From positions 186,001 to 250,000 of the forward strand of contig JAFKAC010000008.1 of the NCBI GenBank assembly GCA_025766275.1: a stretch of 64,000 bases of DNA, written 5' to 3'. The position numbers and the translations under genes are program-made. Every line of letters starts with the position of its first letter. Position 1 is the stretch's first letter. This document shows, piece after piece, positions 9,716-21,136 of this stretch. This stretch comes from Lactarius indigo (Eukaryota; Basidiomycota; Agaricomycetes; Russulales; Russulaceae). Below the pieces are notes generated by a model. The model was given only the letters and a program-made list of their open reading frames with translations, was not told where the DNA came from and did no database searches.

Positions 9716-12700
9716 GTGAGGTGTGGTAGCCACTCACTTTCTGGAGGGCAAAAAAAAGGTGTCGTCAGCGGGATTGAAACGGGGCTAGCCACGACAGCTA
9801 CCCACCAACTGGAGAGCCGAGGACAGGCGTCGTCAACGGGATTGAAACGCAGCCAGTCACGGCAGCCACTCACTCCCTGGAGAGCCGGGGACAGGTGTCG
9901 TCAGTGGGATTGAAATGGGACCAGCCATGGCAGCCACTCACAGACTGGAGAGCCGAGGACAGGCGTCGTCAGCGGAATTGAAATGCAGCCAGCCACGGCA
10001 GCCACTCACCAACTGGAGAGCCGAGGACAGGCGTCATCAGTGGGATTGAAACGCAGCCAGCCACGGCAGCCACTCACCAACTGGAGAGCCGAGGACAGGC
10101 GTCGTCAGCAGCATTGAAACGCAGCCAGCCACGGCAGCCACTCACTTCCTGGAGAGCCGGGGATAGGCGTCGTCAGTGGGATTGAAACGCAGCCAGCCAC
10201 GGCAGCCACTCACAAACTGGAGAGCCGAGGACAGGCGTCGTCAGTGGGATTGAAACGCAGCCAGCCACGGCAGCCACTCACTTGCTGGAGAGCCGAGGAC
10301 AGGCGTCGTCAGTGGGATTGAAACGCAGCCAGCCACGGCAGCCACTCACCAACTGGAGAGCCGAGGACAGGCGTCGTCAGTGGGATTGAAACGCAGCCAG
10401 CCACGGCAGCCACTCACAAACTGGAGAGCCGAGGACAGGCGTCGTCAGCGGGATTGAAACGCAGCCAGCCACAGCAGCCACTCACTCCCTGGAGAGCCGA
10501 GGACAGGCGTCGTCAGCGGGATTGAAATGCAGCCACTCACGGCAGCCACTCACAAACTGGAGAGCCGAGGACAGGCGTCGTCAGCGGGATTGAAACGCAG
10601 CCAGCCACGGCAGCCACTCACTCCCTGGAGAGCCAAGGACAGGCGTCGTCAGTGGGATTGAAACGCAGCCAGCCACAGCAGCCACTCACTTGCTGGAGAG
10701 CCGAGGACAGGCGTCGTCAGTGGGATTGAAACGCAGCCAGCCACGGCAGCCACTCACAAACTGGAGAGCCGAAGACAGGCGTCGTCAGCGGGATTGAAAT
10801 GCAGCCAGCCACGGCAGCCACTCACTTCCTGGAGAGCCAAGGACAGGCGTCGTCAATGGGATTGAAACGCAGCCAGCCACGGCAGCCACTCACTTCCTGG
10901 AGAGCCAAGGACAGGCGTCGTCAGTGGGATTGAAACGCAGCCAGCCACGGCAGCCACTCACTTCCTGGAGAGCCAAGGACAGGTGTCGTCAGTGGGATTG
11001 AAACGCAGCCAGCCACAGCAGCCACTCACTCCCTGGAGAGCCCGGGACAGGCGTTGTCAGTGGGATTGAAACGCAGCCAGCCATGGCAGCCACTCACTTC
11101 CTGGAGAGCCGAAGACAGGCGTCGTCAGCGGGATTGAAACGCAGCCAGCTACGTCAGCCACTCACAAACTGGAGAGCCAAGGACAGGCATCGTCAGTGGG
11201 ATTGAAACGCAGCCAGCCACGGCAGCCACTCACCAACTGGAGAGCCAAGGACAGGCGTCGTCAGTGGGATTGAAACGCAGCCAGCCATGGCAGCCACTCA
11301 CTCCCTGGAGAGCCAAGGACAGGCGTCGTCAGCGGGATTGAAACGCAGCCAGTCACGGCAGCCACTCACAGACTGGAGAGCCGAGGACAGGCGTCGTCAG
11401 TGGGATTGAAACGCAGCCAGCCACGGCAGCCACTCACAGACTGGAGAGCCAAGGACAGGTGTCGTCAGTGGGATTGAAACGCAGCCAGCCACAGCAACCA
11501 CTCACCAACTGGAGAGCCGGGGACAGGCGTCGTCAGTGGGATTGAAACGCAGCCAGCCACGGCAGCCACTCACAGACTGGAGAGCCGGGGACAGGCGTCG
11601 TCAGCGGGATCGAAACGCAGCCAGCCACGGCAGCCACTCACTTCCTGGAGAGCCGGGGATAGGCGTCGTCAGTGGGATTGAAATGCAGCCAGCCACGGCA
11701 GCCACTCACTTGCTGGAGAGCCGAGGACAGGCGTCGTCAGTGGGATTGAAACGCAGCCAGCCACGGCAGCCACTCACTTGCTGGAGAGCCGAGGACAGGC
11801 GTCGTCAGTGGGATTGAAACGCAGCCAGCCACGGCAGCCACTCACCAACTGGAGAGCCGAGGACAGGCGTCGTCAGTGGGATTGAAACGCAGCCAGCCAC
11901 GGCAGCCACTCACAAACTGGAGAGCCAAGGACAGGCGTCGTCAGTGGGATTGAAACACAGCCAGCCACGGCAGCCACTCACAAACTGGAGAGCCGAGGAC
12001 AGGCGTCGTCAGCGGGATTGAAACGCAGCCAGCCACGGCAGCCACTCACAAACTGGAGAGCCGAGGACAGCCGTCGTCAGCAGCATTGAAACGCAGCCAG
12101 CCACGGCAGCCACTCACTTCCTGGAGAGCCGAGGACAGCCGTCGTTAGTGGGATTGAAACGCAGCCAGCCACGGCAGCCACTCACTTCCTGGAGAGCCGA
12201 GGACAGCCGTCGTTAGTGGGATTGAAACGCAGCCAGCCACGGCAGCCACTCACTTCCTGGAAAGCCGAGGACAGCCGTCGTCAGCGGGATTGAAACGCAG
12301 CCAGCCACGGCAGCCACTCACAGACTGGAGAGCCAAGGACAGGCGTCGTCAGTGGGATTGAAACGCAGCCAGCCACGGCAGCCACTCACTTGCTGGAGAG
12401 CCGAGGACAGGCGTCGTCAGTGGGATTGAAACGCAGCCAGCCACGGCAGCCACTCACAGACTGGAGAGCCGAGGACAGGCGTCGTCAGTGGGATTGAAAC
12501 GCAGCCAGCCACGGCAGCCACTCACCAACTGGAGAGCCAAGGACAGGCGTCGTCAGTGGGATTGAAACGCAGCCAGCCACGGCAGCCACTCACAGACTGG
12601 AGAGCCGAGGACAGGCGTCGTCAGTGGGATTGAAATGCAGCCAGCCACGCTAGCCACTCACTCCCTGGAGAGCCGTGGACAGGCGTCGTCAGTGGGATTG

Positions 12701-12797
12701 AAACGCAGCCAGCCACGGCAGCCACTCACAGACTGGAGGCATTGTCAGCAAGCTCCAAAAGCAGCAAGATACAGTCGCCGCTCACCCGCTGGAGCGT
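9716..12797. repeat. 68-bp minisatellite array, about 45 copies
   Basis: The unit is 68 bp, measured from successive GGGATTGAAAC anchors at 10178, 10246 and 10314. I count 45 units from the first CACTCAC..CTGG block at 9720 to the last at about 12735; both ends fade into degenerate copies (right end to about 12797). Units are highly similar except at a fixed three-base slot in CACTCAC-NNN-CTGGAG. By my count units 2-45 carry TTC (9), AAA (8), CAA (8), AGA (8), TCC (6) and TTG (5). Since 68 is not a multiple of 3 and the consensus contains TGA in one frame, the array is very unlikely to encode protein. It ends about 95 bp from the stop codon of the GTPase gene. Confidence 0.97.
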
Positions 12798-12890
12798 GGA
12801 CCACCAGCATGATCGGGTCAGTCGATCTGAAATCCGTGAGTAAGAACTGGCGCTTACAAGCTACAAGTTGGGCGGCATTAAACGTATGAG

Positions 12891-14039
12891 CTATGTACCG
12901 CAAATTAACACACTATCAACACTTACCCAGATGTATGGAAACGGGACAAGACATTCCCGAACTATATCTTCGACCTCCGAGTCATTGCCAGTATGAGAAA
13001 GGACACTGCAATCCTTGTTGTGGTCGCCCACTTCGCCCCTTCAATTGGCGCACTCACCGGTTTAAAGCTACTTTAACACTCAATTCTACATTTGTCCTCT
13101 GCACGGACAAAAGCATCAGCGCGGTGGTCTCGTCGTTCAAAGCTGCGGCCGTCGCCTCAATAAGCTCATCGCAGCGCATATCTTGCATGTGCATTTCTAC
13201 CAAAAGAAGCATTAGTATGCAACTCTGGTATTTGTCTCTGAACCCACTCTGTAATCGCACAAATCTAACACCATCACCAAGGGGACGCAGGTAGTGCTTT
13301 TGAAAGCGTTTTTCCGTCTCTTGAGATATGTCGTCATCTGGGCTTCCGAAATCCTCGACATCGATTTGGACATTTCGCAGGAATTGGTCGTATTTTGTAA
13401 ACACAGCGATGACCGGGACTTGTTATTATTCTGTCAAATAAAGTCACGAATGTCTGTAACGACTGGCGCACCATTCTGGTCGGGACAGATGTCCTTGAAA
13501 AATCTCAGATCGAGCCCTGGTCGGTGATTGTCCATTGGGACACAGAACCTCAAATATGACTGTCAGTTGTCGAAATTGTATATGCTGGAGTCACAAACCA
13601 TATCGCATGTAATCTGTCTCCCAGTCGCCTTTCCCCGCACTTGCGTTGAATGAACTCATTTAAAATTCCGAGTTCCATTGTACTTGCTGATTCAATTCCA
13701 CGAGAGTCGTGGAAGATGTATCCCGTATGACTAGAGAACACAAGTTCGTCATCAATTGTGTGCTCTCCTCGCTGGTTCATGTTTAGATGCAATCGAATAG
13801 AAGTACTGTTGTCACTAACATCAATGGACGGATTGAGTGTAATCTGGATGGCGGTGAGATCAGACTTGCCGATTGACAGTTGGACTACGTACCTGCTTTC
13901 CTCCCCGGTAAATAATGGGACTGTGTGTCGTGTCGCATACTCGTTGAAGAATCGACGTTTTTCCAGCATTTGCCCTTCCTATGATAAGGACTCGGAACTT
14001 GATCTTTGGAACTCGACGAGGGGGTTGTTGCCGGTTCAT
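12891..14039 (-). CDS. Small G-domain (P-loop GTPase) protein
   Basis: Seven exons join in phase to 281 codons: 14039-13893, 13843-13820, 13771-13599, 13548-13472, 13418-13248, 13196-13058 and 13005-12891. Introns are about 48-53 bp with GT..AG ends. The product starts MNRQQPPRRVPKIKF and has G1 GRANAGKT, a G3-like DSRG, and a G4-like FTKYDQF (TKxD), all within the first ~170 residues, then a helical tail. This is the G-domain family expanded in Agaricomycetes; substrate and partners are unknown. An upstream in-frame Met at 14133-14135 is possible, but family proteins usually start close to the P-loop. The gene is intact although it sits between a minisatellite and retroelement debris. Confidence 0.85.
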
Positions 14040-15107
14040 TGGAGTGACAGAGCAAGAGTGGTTGATCGATTCGATCCCGTCCTCGATCGATGGTTCACAC
14101 GGTTCACCTTCCTTTTTCAGTCGCTCGACCAACACCCGTCTTATCGCCGAGTGTTGTCTCGCTGCTTGTACAACCTCCGCGTACTACTCCTCATGCATCA
14201 TGTGTGACACTGTGTGTCGTGCCTACTTTACTCCTACATATCCCACTCATCCTCCTGCGAGTCCTGTTGGAAGGCCAAGATCCCATTCGAGAGCTGACAG
14301 GGGTCTACGTGTTCAAAGACATCACTATCGTCGTAGCCCAACTTCTAACCAAGCAATGGAGCCACTACTGCCCTCGCAAACACGCATACGAGCCAGGTAG
14401 CCCAATACCTCGCGGCCTTACAAGCAGTTCAAGCACTACCCGCCCACACTGACCTACAAGTGCATCTTCAAGACTCCAGGTACGGTTCTACTTACGCTCT
14501 ACGTTCACAAGCATTGCACATCCGAACAAGACGGGCTTCGAGAAGCTCTGTGGATCATTTGTCGTGCGTTTACCTCTGCACTTTCTCCCACCCCATTCTT
14601 CTGACAAGACGTGTCGGGGACAGAGCTTCACGAAGATCGCACGAGTTGATGCTATGCGGCTCACGCGACTCCCCAGGTCCGGTCTGAGAAAGGTCGCCAG
14701 GCTGAAGAATGTGTTCGAGCAGCCTTTCTGCACGGGCACCAACCACCTCAGCCCCCCCGTTATTTTAACAGCAGGGGCGGCAGCATGGGCAGACGAATGG
14801 CCATTGGCGTAGATGCTGCCTGGGGTTTTCAACTCGATCTCAACTCCCCCTTTCCTTATCCTACGCCGAGGTGTGGCTATACGTCATCCAAGCGCAGGGA
14901 CGAGGAGAGGGAGAGCCCACTCTGGGACATTGAGCACTCGTAGAGCTCAACAAGGCCGCGGCCCGGGGTAGTATATGGTCCAGTTGGCGCTTGCCCTCCT
15001 ATTGACCTCGTAAGTTCATATGTCAAATCTCTATTCCGACATCAATTCACTTTGAAGCGCACGAGGTCCCGAGGCGAACAGACAGGCACGACACCACATG
15101 TTGTCAA
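14040..15107. other. No recognisable gene
   Basis: About 1.07 kb between the GTPase start and the copia gag remnant. Open frames are short and lack family resemblance. The stretch near 14280-14460 has a weakly protein-like plus-strand frame that I cannot place. Confidence 0.35.
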
Positions 15108-16070
15108 AAGTGGGGCCACTTCTCTGGCTCGACTGTTTGTCCTGTTGCGGCCGACCCAAACAAGCCTACGGATGACAAGAAGAAAGCCATGGCTGATTGG
15201 AATCAGGACGAAACTGTCGCAAAATACCTGCTTTCCCAACATTCCCCCGATTCCACTGCTGTCCGACTGAAGTCCCTCACTTCCGCAAATGACCGCTGGA
15301 ACAAAGTCACAACCGAGTTCAGCGTCAAAGGCCAGTACGCGGAAACGGACTTGCTCACTGCGTTCTCAGAGATGCGCAGCCCGCGCGGCGGGGGATGAGA
15401 GCGCCTTCCTTGGCCAGATGCGCGTTAAGCGCGAGGAACTTGCTGCTGTGGGAGTCAGTATGACGGAGAAGGAATACAGGTAAGCCATCTTCTTCAAGGC
15501 CATCCCGGACGAAATGTCCAAGTTTCACTTTCAGGGCTACTCACCGCTGCGCGCATTCTGGCGCCCGCCGCTTCCATCGACTCCGACATTCTCATTGACC
15601 ACATCTTAGAAGAGGCCGATCGTCTGGTGGCACGGCGAAAGCGTGAAGGTGGTACGTCTGGTAAGAGAAAGCAGTCCCAGTCCCAGTCCCAGGATGAGGC
15701 GATGGCGGCGACCAGCCACTGACTTACCAAAAATACGACCAATTCCGAAAACAAGCCCGACGGGTCAACTAACGCTGTGGAGACCCCTGAGGACGATGCC
15801 AGCGTGGAGGATTGATTGGCTGTCCGTCGAGCCAGACGGGTCTTAGTCTGCCGTGTTCGACGGCGACATCCTCGAATCTGGAGCCGAACTTCTTACCGTT
15901 CCAGGAGGTGAAGAAGCAGGGATGAGCGCCGCGCCGTCAGGCGGGCTCGCAGCGGCTGCTATCGTACCAGTGGGAAGAGTCAAGTCCACCCGGGTCGAGC
16001 TGTACGATTCTGGCACTACGCGTCACATTTCCCCGTACCACGACGATTTCCTCACTTACCGAGCCCAGGA
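15108..16070 (+). mobile_element. Ty1/copia gag and protease-start remnant
   Basis: A frame around 15108-15390 reads WGHFSGSTVC, then DKKKAMADWNQDE, then YLLSQHSPDSTAV and SANDRWNKVTTEF, the characteristic copia gag (UBN2-type) pattern. It continues in other frames (KREELAAVGVSMTEKEY near 15430, IPDEMSKF near 15510) with stops and shifts. Near 15990-16065 it reaches the aspartic protease start, read as YDSGTTRHISPYHDDF (the DSG active-site motif). A repeat copy then interrupts it. No integrase or reverse transcriptase follows. This piece has gag where the element at the left edge has pol; whether both come from one family is unclear. Confidence 0.8.
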
Positions 16071-16071
16071 C

Positions 16072-16216
16072 CGGACGCTCCGGAATAGTGTAAGAGTAGA
16101 GAATAAATATGTTAGTGAGCAAACGTGTGCGCCGAAGATGTCCGCACGAATAGACAACGCTCAGCTGTTGCGCACACTCAGAGGCCAAAGCTATATTTAT
16201 TCGTACCTTGCTAGAT
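16072..16216 (+). repeat. Dispersed repeat, copy B
   Basis: Matches copy A (5745-5872, opposite strand) from the CGGAATAGTGTAAG block to GGCCAAAGCT, and ends with TACCTTGCTAG, the complement of the outer end of copy A. It interrupts the copia protease reading frame, which suggests a later insertion. Confidence 0.5.
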
Positions 16217-16679
16217 ACTACCGGGGGGCAATCGACCCCTCCCCATTACTAGGTGTCTTTCCTTAGGCTTCGAGTGCGAATGAATTTATTTGGACAAGGA
16301 GTCGGCGAGAAACGTGAAGTGTCCGAAACACTGAGTGGTGCCCGAGGTGGTAAGGGATTGTGCAGCCGGTGCCAGTAAGTAGTCTTTGTAACTTTCTTCC
16401 CTTCGTGGTTGTGAAGGTAATATATTTATGCTGGATGTCATCGAACGAATATAGGCTTCTTGTGGTCCCATCCTGTGAGAGCCTGAGAGGTGGCAATCGG
16501 TTATTCGTATGGGGGACTCGGCCCGTAACCGCGTAACCACGCCCTGTTGACTTCCGTGGGCCATCTGGAGCAAGATCTGGAGTAGCGCGGATTCTGAAAG
16601 CCTTTCGAATCATTAAGATCGAATAAAATCACATGGAAACAAAAAGTCCCCGTTCCATAGGTACTCTCGAGCCCCTCCA
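16217..16679. other. Downstream region of PUS1, no gene seen
   Basis: An open minus-strand frame (about 16286-16573) has no recognisable content. The region probably contains the 3' UTR of PUS1 and the end of the repeat block. Confidence 0.35.
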
Positions 16680-18864
16680 TCAGCCTTCCATGTCCACTAA
16701 CTCTGCCTTATCCATTACAATATCCTGCTCTTCCTCATCTTCATCCTGTTCGTCCACTTCGGTCTTACTGGTTACCGTGAAATCTGTCGCGTCGAAGCGC
16801 TTCCTCTCCCGAAATGGGTTCTTTCTTCGTTCACTTTTCTTGAGCACTGCCGCGGTAGGGATAATTCCTCTCGGGTTAAGGTAGAGGAGGTCGTCACCGG
16901 AATACGCGTCGAGCGTGCGCACCCAAGCGTCGAATCTAGATGTTCATGTTAAAGCATATCGTATGACACTTACAACGACACCTACACAGCCCTATGGTCT
17001 TCGGTTTCCCGCATCCGATCGTATATGTGCGTCTGCTTGAGGTTGTCAATTGCCTCGCGATGGATCTCGAAGTCGATCGGAGGACGAAACTCCGAGTCAT
17101 CTTGCGACAGGTTCTCGTTTACGCCCTCGATTTTTCGGTTGTACGACTCGAAGATTGGGTACTCGAGCAGGAGGCCGAGAGCTGGTACTTTGGGGATGAA
17201 AACTTGTCGTGGTCCGTACAGCTTGGGGTTCGACATATCAGACCTATGATGATGCCTAAAAGGAGGACGCAGTGTAACGCACTTCTTCGATGACCTGCGG
17301 GGGTGTACATGTGCGACAGCACAAGACTAATGCAGAAACCATTTTGCGCTGTGAGGTAAAGCGCTATGAGTGTGGAAGCGACGACTTTTGCTCTGCGCAC
17401 GCACGATCTGATAAAAAGGTAAGCAGAGAGACGACCTGTTCGTAACGACTGAGTACCTGGTGAAGCATGAAGCTCTGGCCATGAAACATGACGCTGATCC
17501 ACTCCGTACTGCCATAGACAACCGGGTCGGCAATCTATTGTGTTATTATTAGCCCCTGCAGCCCCTGTGACAAGAAACCAACCTCAATCTTCTTCATATG
17601 CCTTTGAGTACTCCTATCACTGAACTCACGGCCCACGGTGAAATTGTAGAAGTTGCGAGTGCCCTCGAACTTCTTGGCGATCTCCCGTAGTCTCTGAATG
17701 TCCTCTGCCCCAGCGCGCCATTGACGCTTCCTTTGTAAGTCATCGTCCTTCGATGACGCAGGGGAAGAGTCCGTCCAAAAAGGATGAACGGTATCAGGCG
17801 GCGGGCAGGCAGCGGCCGTAGGTGATGTTCCTGATGACGAGACTGCCTGGCGGTGGAGAGTCTCGTACAATCCACTTCCAGGCTTCGGCGGAATAAGGAG
17901 GTAGGACGGGAAGAAGTATGTATACCTGCGACTATCGCAAGATCTATAAATTCTCGAGATAAATTTGAGCACGCCGTTAGAAGGGAGAAACGCGCACGTT
18001 CGAGCGTTGAACGAATTCTGCACACGGACAATGCCCCAAACGCGGATCTCAGGCGGTAGGAGTTCATTGACCGCCTTAACTACATCTGGAACGCCTGGGA
18101 TTTGTGTTATCAACTTCAGGGATACGAGGTTCCCCGCTGCGTGTACGCCCGCGTCCGTACGAGCCGCGCGTCCAAGGTTGACTTTCGTAGGATCGTCTGC
18201 ATTATCCGACGACACCGCGCCGACTCGCACAAGCGCGTCGAATAGCACTCCTTCGATCGTACGTGCATTTGGCTGGCTATATAAAAACACATTTGGTCAA
18301 GGTTGGGGTGCAAACGGAGACGGTAGAGCGCGACACCAACATCTGCATACCTGCGCACCCTGTCCCGCAAAAACCGAGCAGGATCGCAGACTGGCGTTTC
18401 GGCAGACGAGGCGACTTCTCCGACAGATCCTGAGGGTCGGTCTCAGAGGCACCTGTGCGTGCTTCGTTTACTTCTGGACGGTTACGACGTCGCCGCCCCG
18501 GGTTCTTGTTGACCTTCTCCTTTCCATGACGCGATTTCGGGTATCCTCCTGCGTCACGTCGCTTTGGGGGCTTCTTGTCGCCCTGGAGGACATTTGAGCT
18601 CGGGTTGAGAGTCTTGACGTCCACAGGTGATTGTGCGTCTACTCTGACGCGTTTGGGACTGCACTGTGCTGCGTCCTCATCGCAGGGGCGCTTCGCAGAA
18701 CTTGATGTAGGTGTTCCCGTGTCCTCGGCCATTCTGACTATTTGTGGCCTGCTCGCAACTAAGATAGCGGAGCCTCTAGTTGTCAGGGAGGCGGCTTGGA
18801 GAAAGAAACGAAGTGCCAGTGTGAGCACCCCAAGGGACTTGAACCCGTGAACGGAAGAATTCAA
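16680..18864 (-). CDS. PUS1: tRNA pseudouridine synthase 1 (TruA family)
   Basis: Converts specific uridines in tRNAs (and some other RNAs) to pseudouridine. Exons 18864-18337, 18272-17998, 17943-17583, 17534-17457, 17405-17407, 17348-17283, 17221-16986 and 16935-16680 sum to 1803 nt, 600 residues, with every phase consistent. Landmarks: [11 protein letters not shown] at the domain start, the catalytic Asp in [30 protein letters not shown], the RNA-binding HQIRKM motif, and an acidic C-terminal tail with EDEEEQD. The Ile of HQIRKM is supplied by a 3-nt exon at 17405-17407. The first Met gives a hydrophobic, Arg/Ser-containing leader before a second Met at 18730-18732 (MAEDTGT), a possible mitochondrial versus nuclear start pair. 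The first intron (18273-18336) uses a weak GTGTCG donor and is the least certain junction. Confidence 0.9.
17405..17407 (-). other. PUS1: Predicted 3-nt microexon (ATC, Ile) of PUS1
   Basis: On the minus strand the codon ATC is flanked by a 49-bp intron (17408-17456, GTACTC..TATCAG) and a 56-bp intron (17349-17404, GTGCGT..CTCACAG). Both are of normal size for this genome. Skipping it leaves the frame open but turns HQIRKM into HQRKM in a motif conserved across the family. Confidence 0.65.
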
Positions 18865-18921
18865 AAACCGCGCCGGACCGTGCCTTGACTCGGATGACCG
18901 TTACTCCTTCCATCGCTGGTT

Positions 18922-20744
18922 TCATCCTGCTCTGTTGCACGCATTTACTACAAAGCTCTCACAAAGCGAATACGTTTTAACTAATCCATCATATACCTTT
19001 GTGATCTTCTCATCGGGCTCTGCAACAAGCTTCATCCGTTCGGCATCACCAGCTCTCATCTTTTCAAATGAAACGCGAGTCCCGTCTTTGCTCTTCCACC
19101 AAGCATACCGCGCGAGAAGCGCACCGCCAGTAGCAGCAGCCTCAGACGTATCCTCGGCAACATAAGCGGGGATGCCAAACAAATCCGCAGACAACTGGCG
19201 GATCGTAGGGTTTGTCGAAGCGCCTCCCGTCAGCACAAGACGCCGCAGACGTGGTGCATCTTGATGCAGGATAGCTGTCACGCGTGCTCGAATAGAGAGT
19301 AATTGTGACTCAAGGATCGCACGCGGGTGTGCTGTTGCTGGCAACGCCACGACTTGAGTAGGCGTTGGTGTGCCGTCCTGGGTTCCGAAGTAAAAGTTAC
19401 CGATAACGTTGGGCGGGATAATCTCGGGGAGCGGGAAGTACAAGCCCCAAAAACCGTTGTTCCCAGGTGGCGTGGCTGCCACCTGCTCGTTGAAGCGCGT
19501 CCAGTCTCCGCCTGCGTGTTCGTCACGGACTTTTTCACGTGCAAGGGCACCATTCTTGTAGCACAGCATGGCAATGTGAGCGTCAGTGGTTGTCGGATGC
19601 GCAAGGAGGTGGGATGTGGTGAAGCGGGCGGGCGGCGTGTCGGAAGGTGGTATTGCGAGAAGGAAGGTAGTTGACGTCCCAAGTGAGAGTACGGCGTCAC
19701 CAGGAGTCGACAGTGCCACCATCGTCGCTGGATTGTCTCCAGTGAAAGAGGAGACAAGACAATCTAGAACTCGGTGTTCAACTTTACACTTTCCAAGCAG
19801 TATGCTTGGAATGTCAATTACCTGGGTCGAAACCCCATCGGTTGACCCACCAGGATGCTACCTTGCCTAGGGCTGTACCGCCAAGCACGGGCTCCGGACC
19901 GATTTTTTCTCGCAACTCAGGTCCTCCGCATGCGAGGAGAAGGCGTTCATCCCATCTACAGGACGCGACGTCCATCAAGTTCATGCCACTCGCATCCGAA
20001 ATCTCGATTGGAGCAATGAGACCGAGAAAAAGTGATGGTAAGAATGACGAGACAAGCGATATTCTAGAGGTTGCCCCGTAGTCATTGGGTCTATCTTTTC
20101 GAATCTAGAGACGAATCTCGTATAAGATTGATGTATACGAGGAGACAGGAATGGCATACCTTCATGATCTGTGTCCCCGTGAAACGCTCGTACGCACGGC
20201 TGCCCGTGAGGTCGGCCAGTGCTTGAGGGCTACCTACGACTTCCTCTAGTTCGTGACATTCCCGTGTCGTGGACGAGTCTTGCCAAATGGGTGAGTCATG
20301 GATAGAAAATGAATTTGGCTTGAGTTGCGAGAGCAACGACTTTGAAGGATCTAGGGAAGCGAGAGCATCCGTAGCGGATTTTGACCAGTAGACGGAGCCG
20401 TGTTGCTACAGCGGCGCGACAAGCAGGTTCAAGCCCATGCAGGGAAACGAGCGTGACGGACGTACCTGGCCTGCACCCGAAACGGCGCGTATTCGGCTAA
20501 AGTCGACGCCTGCATCTCTCATGCGCTGCAGGATTAAGTCGAGTGCCTCGACCCACATCGCTACTGGCGACGTGACTTGACCGTCCCCTGGGCCATGTGT
20601 AGCGCCGTTCGTGGTCCCGTAGTGCGGTAGGTCCTTGTCGTAGCCTACTGCAAAGTCATGCACAGCGGCGGCCTTCTCGTCGATAAGGAGTGCCTTTAGC
20701 TGCTGAGTCGAGAGATCAATCCCGAGAAAGAGAGGTTCAGACAT
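18922..20744 (-). CDS. XKS1: D-xylulose kinase (FGGY family)
   Basis: Phosphorylates D-xylulose to xylulose 5-phosphate, linking xylose and xylitol use to the pentose phosphate pathway; cytosolic. Exons 20744-20466, 20405-20160, 20104-19822 and 19763-18922 sum to 1650 nt, 549 residues, in phase. Landmarks: N-terminal ATPase-fold motif [26 protein letters not shown] across the first intron, [32 protein letters not shown] with the expected catalytic Asp in PGD, then LGTSTTFL and LTGGASTNP of the second FGGY domain. The length is normal. The start [10 protein letters not shown] was chosen over an upstream Met at 20807 because homologues start just before the LGID motif. The end is close to PUS1 (about 60 bp to its first Met), on the same strand. 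Confidence 0.93.
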
Positions 20745-21136
20745 GGTGATTGATGGTGAGAGACCGTGCTGGCACTGAAGTTCTACTGGGTCATCTGATC
20801 GATTCACACATCTTCAAGATAGAGTTGAAGAACTACGTCGTTCGGGAAGTGCGGTCCGGAGCATCGGCACTAGTCGTATGGAGTTTGGTATGGAGGGCGG
20901 TCGTTGCACGCGGAAGTGGATAGCAGCAGACGCCATATTGACATGGCTTGAAAGTTGGCTGGTAGTAAGTAAGGTTTGTTTTGACAAATGATATAATAAT
21001 GTACACAATTATGGGCGTGCAAGAACGTCGATAAGAATACATGGGTATGCGCGGTACCGAGGAGATCGCCTATTCCTTGGTGTCGTGACATTGTGGGCAA
21101 GTGAGAAAAAAGCAAACAGGGAGCTGTGCTCAAAGC
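20745..21136. promoter_or_regulatory. Upstream region of xylulokinase
   Basis: About 390 bp between the xylulokinase start and the 3' end of PIF1. No coding frame is convincing. It should hold the xylulokinase promoter and the PIF1 terminator; I saw no specific motif I can defend. Confidence 0.4.

Noticed and set aside
9716..12797. Regular repeat array that superficially resembles a CRISPR array, and short ORFs inside it
   Set aside because: The 68-bp units are contiguous with no unique spacers, the genome is eukaryotic, and 68 is not a multiple of 3 with TGA in one frame, so ORFs inside are by-products.
17267..17300. Apparent frameshift in PUS1 after the CCRTC segment
   Set aside because: Rereading the run of five C shows TPPQVIEE in frame followed by a normal 61-bp intron; the gene is intact.
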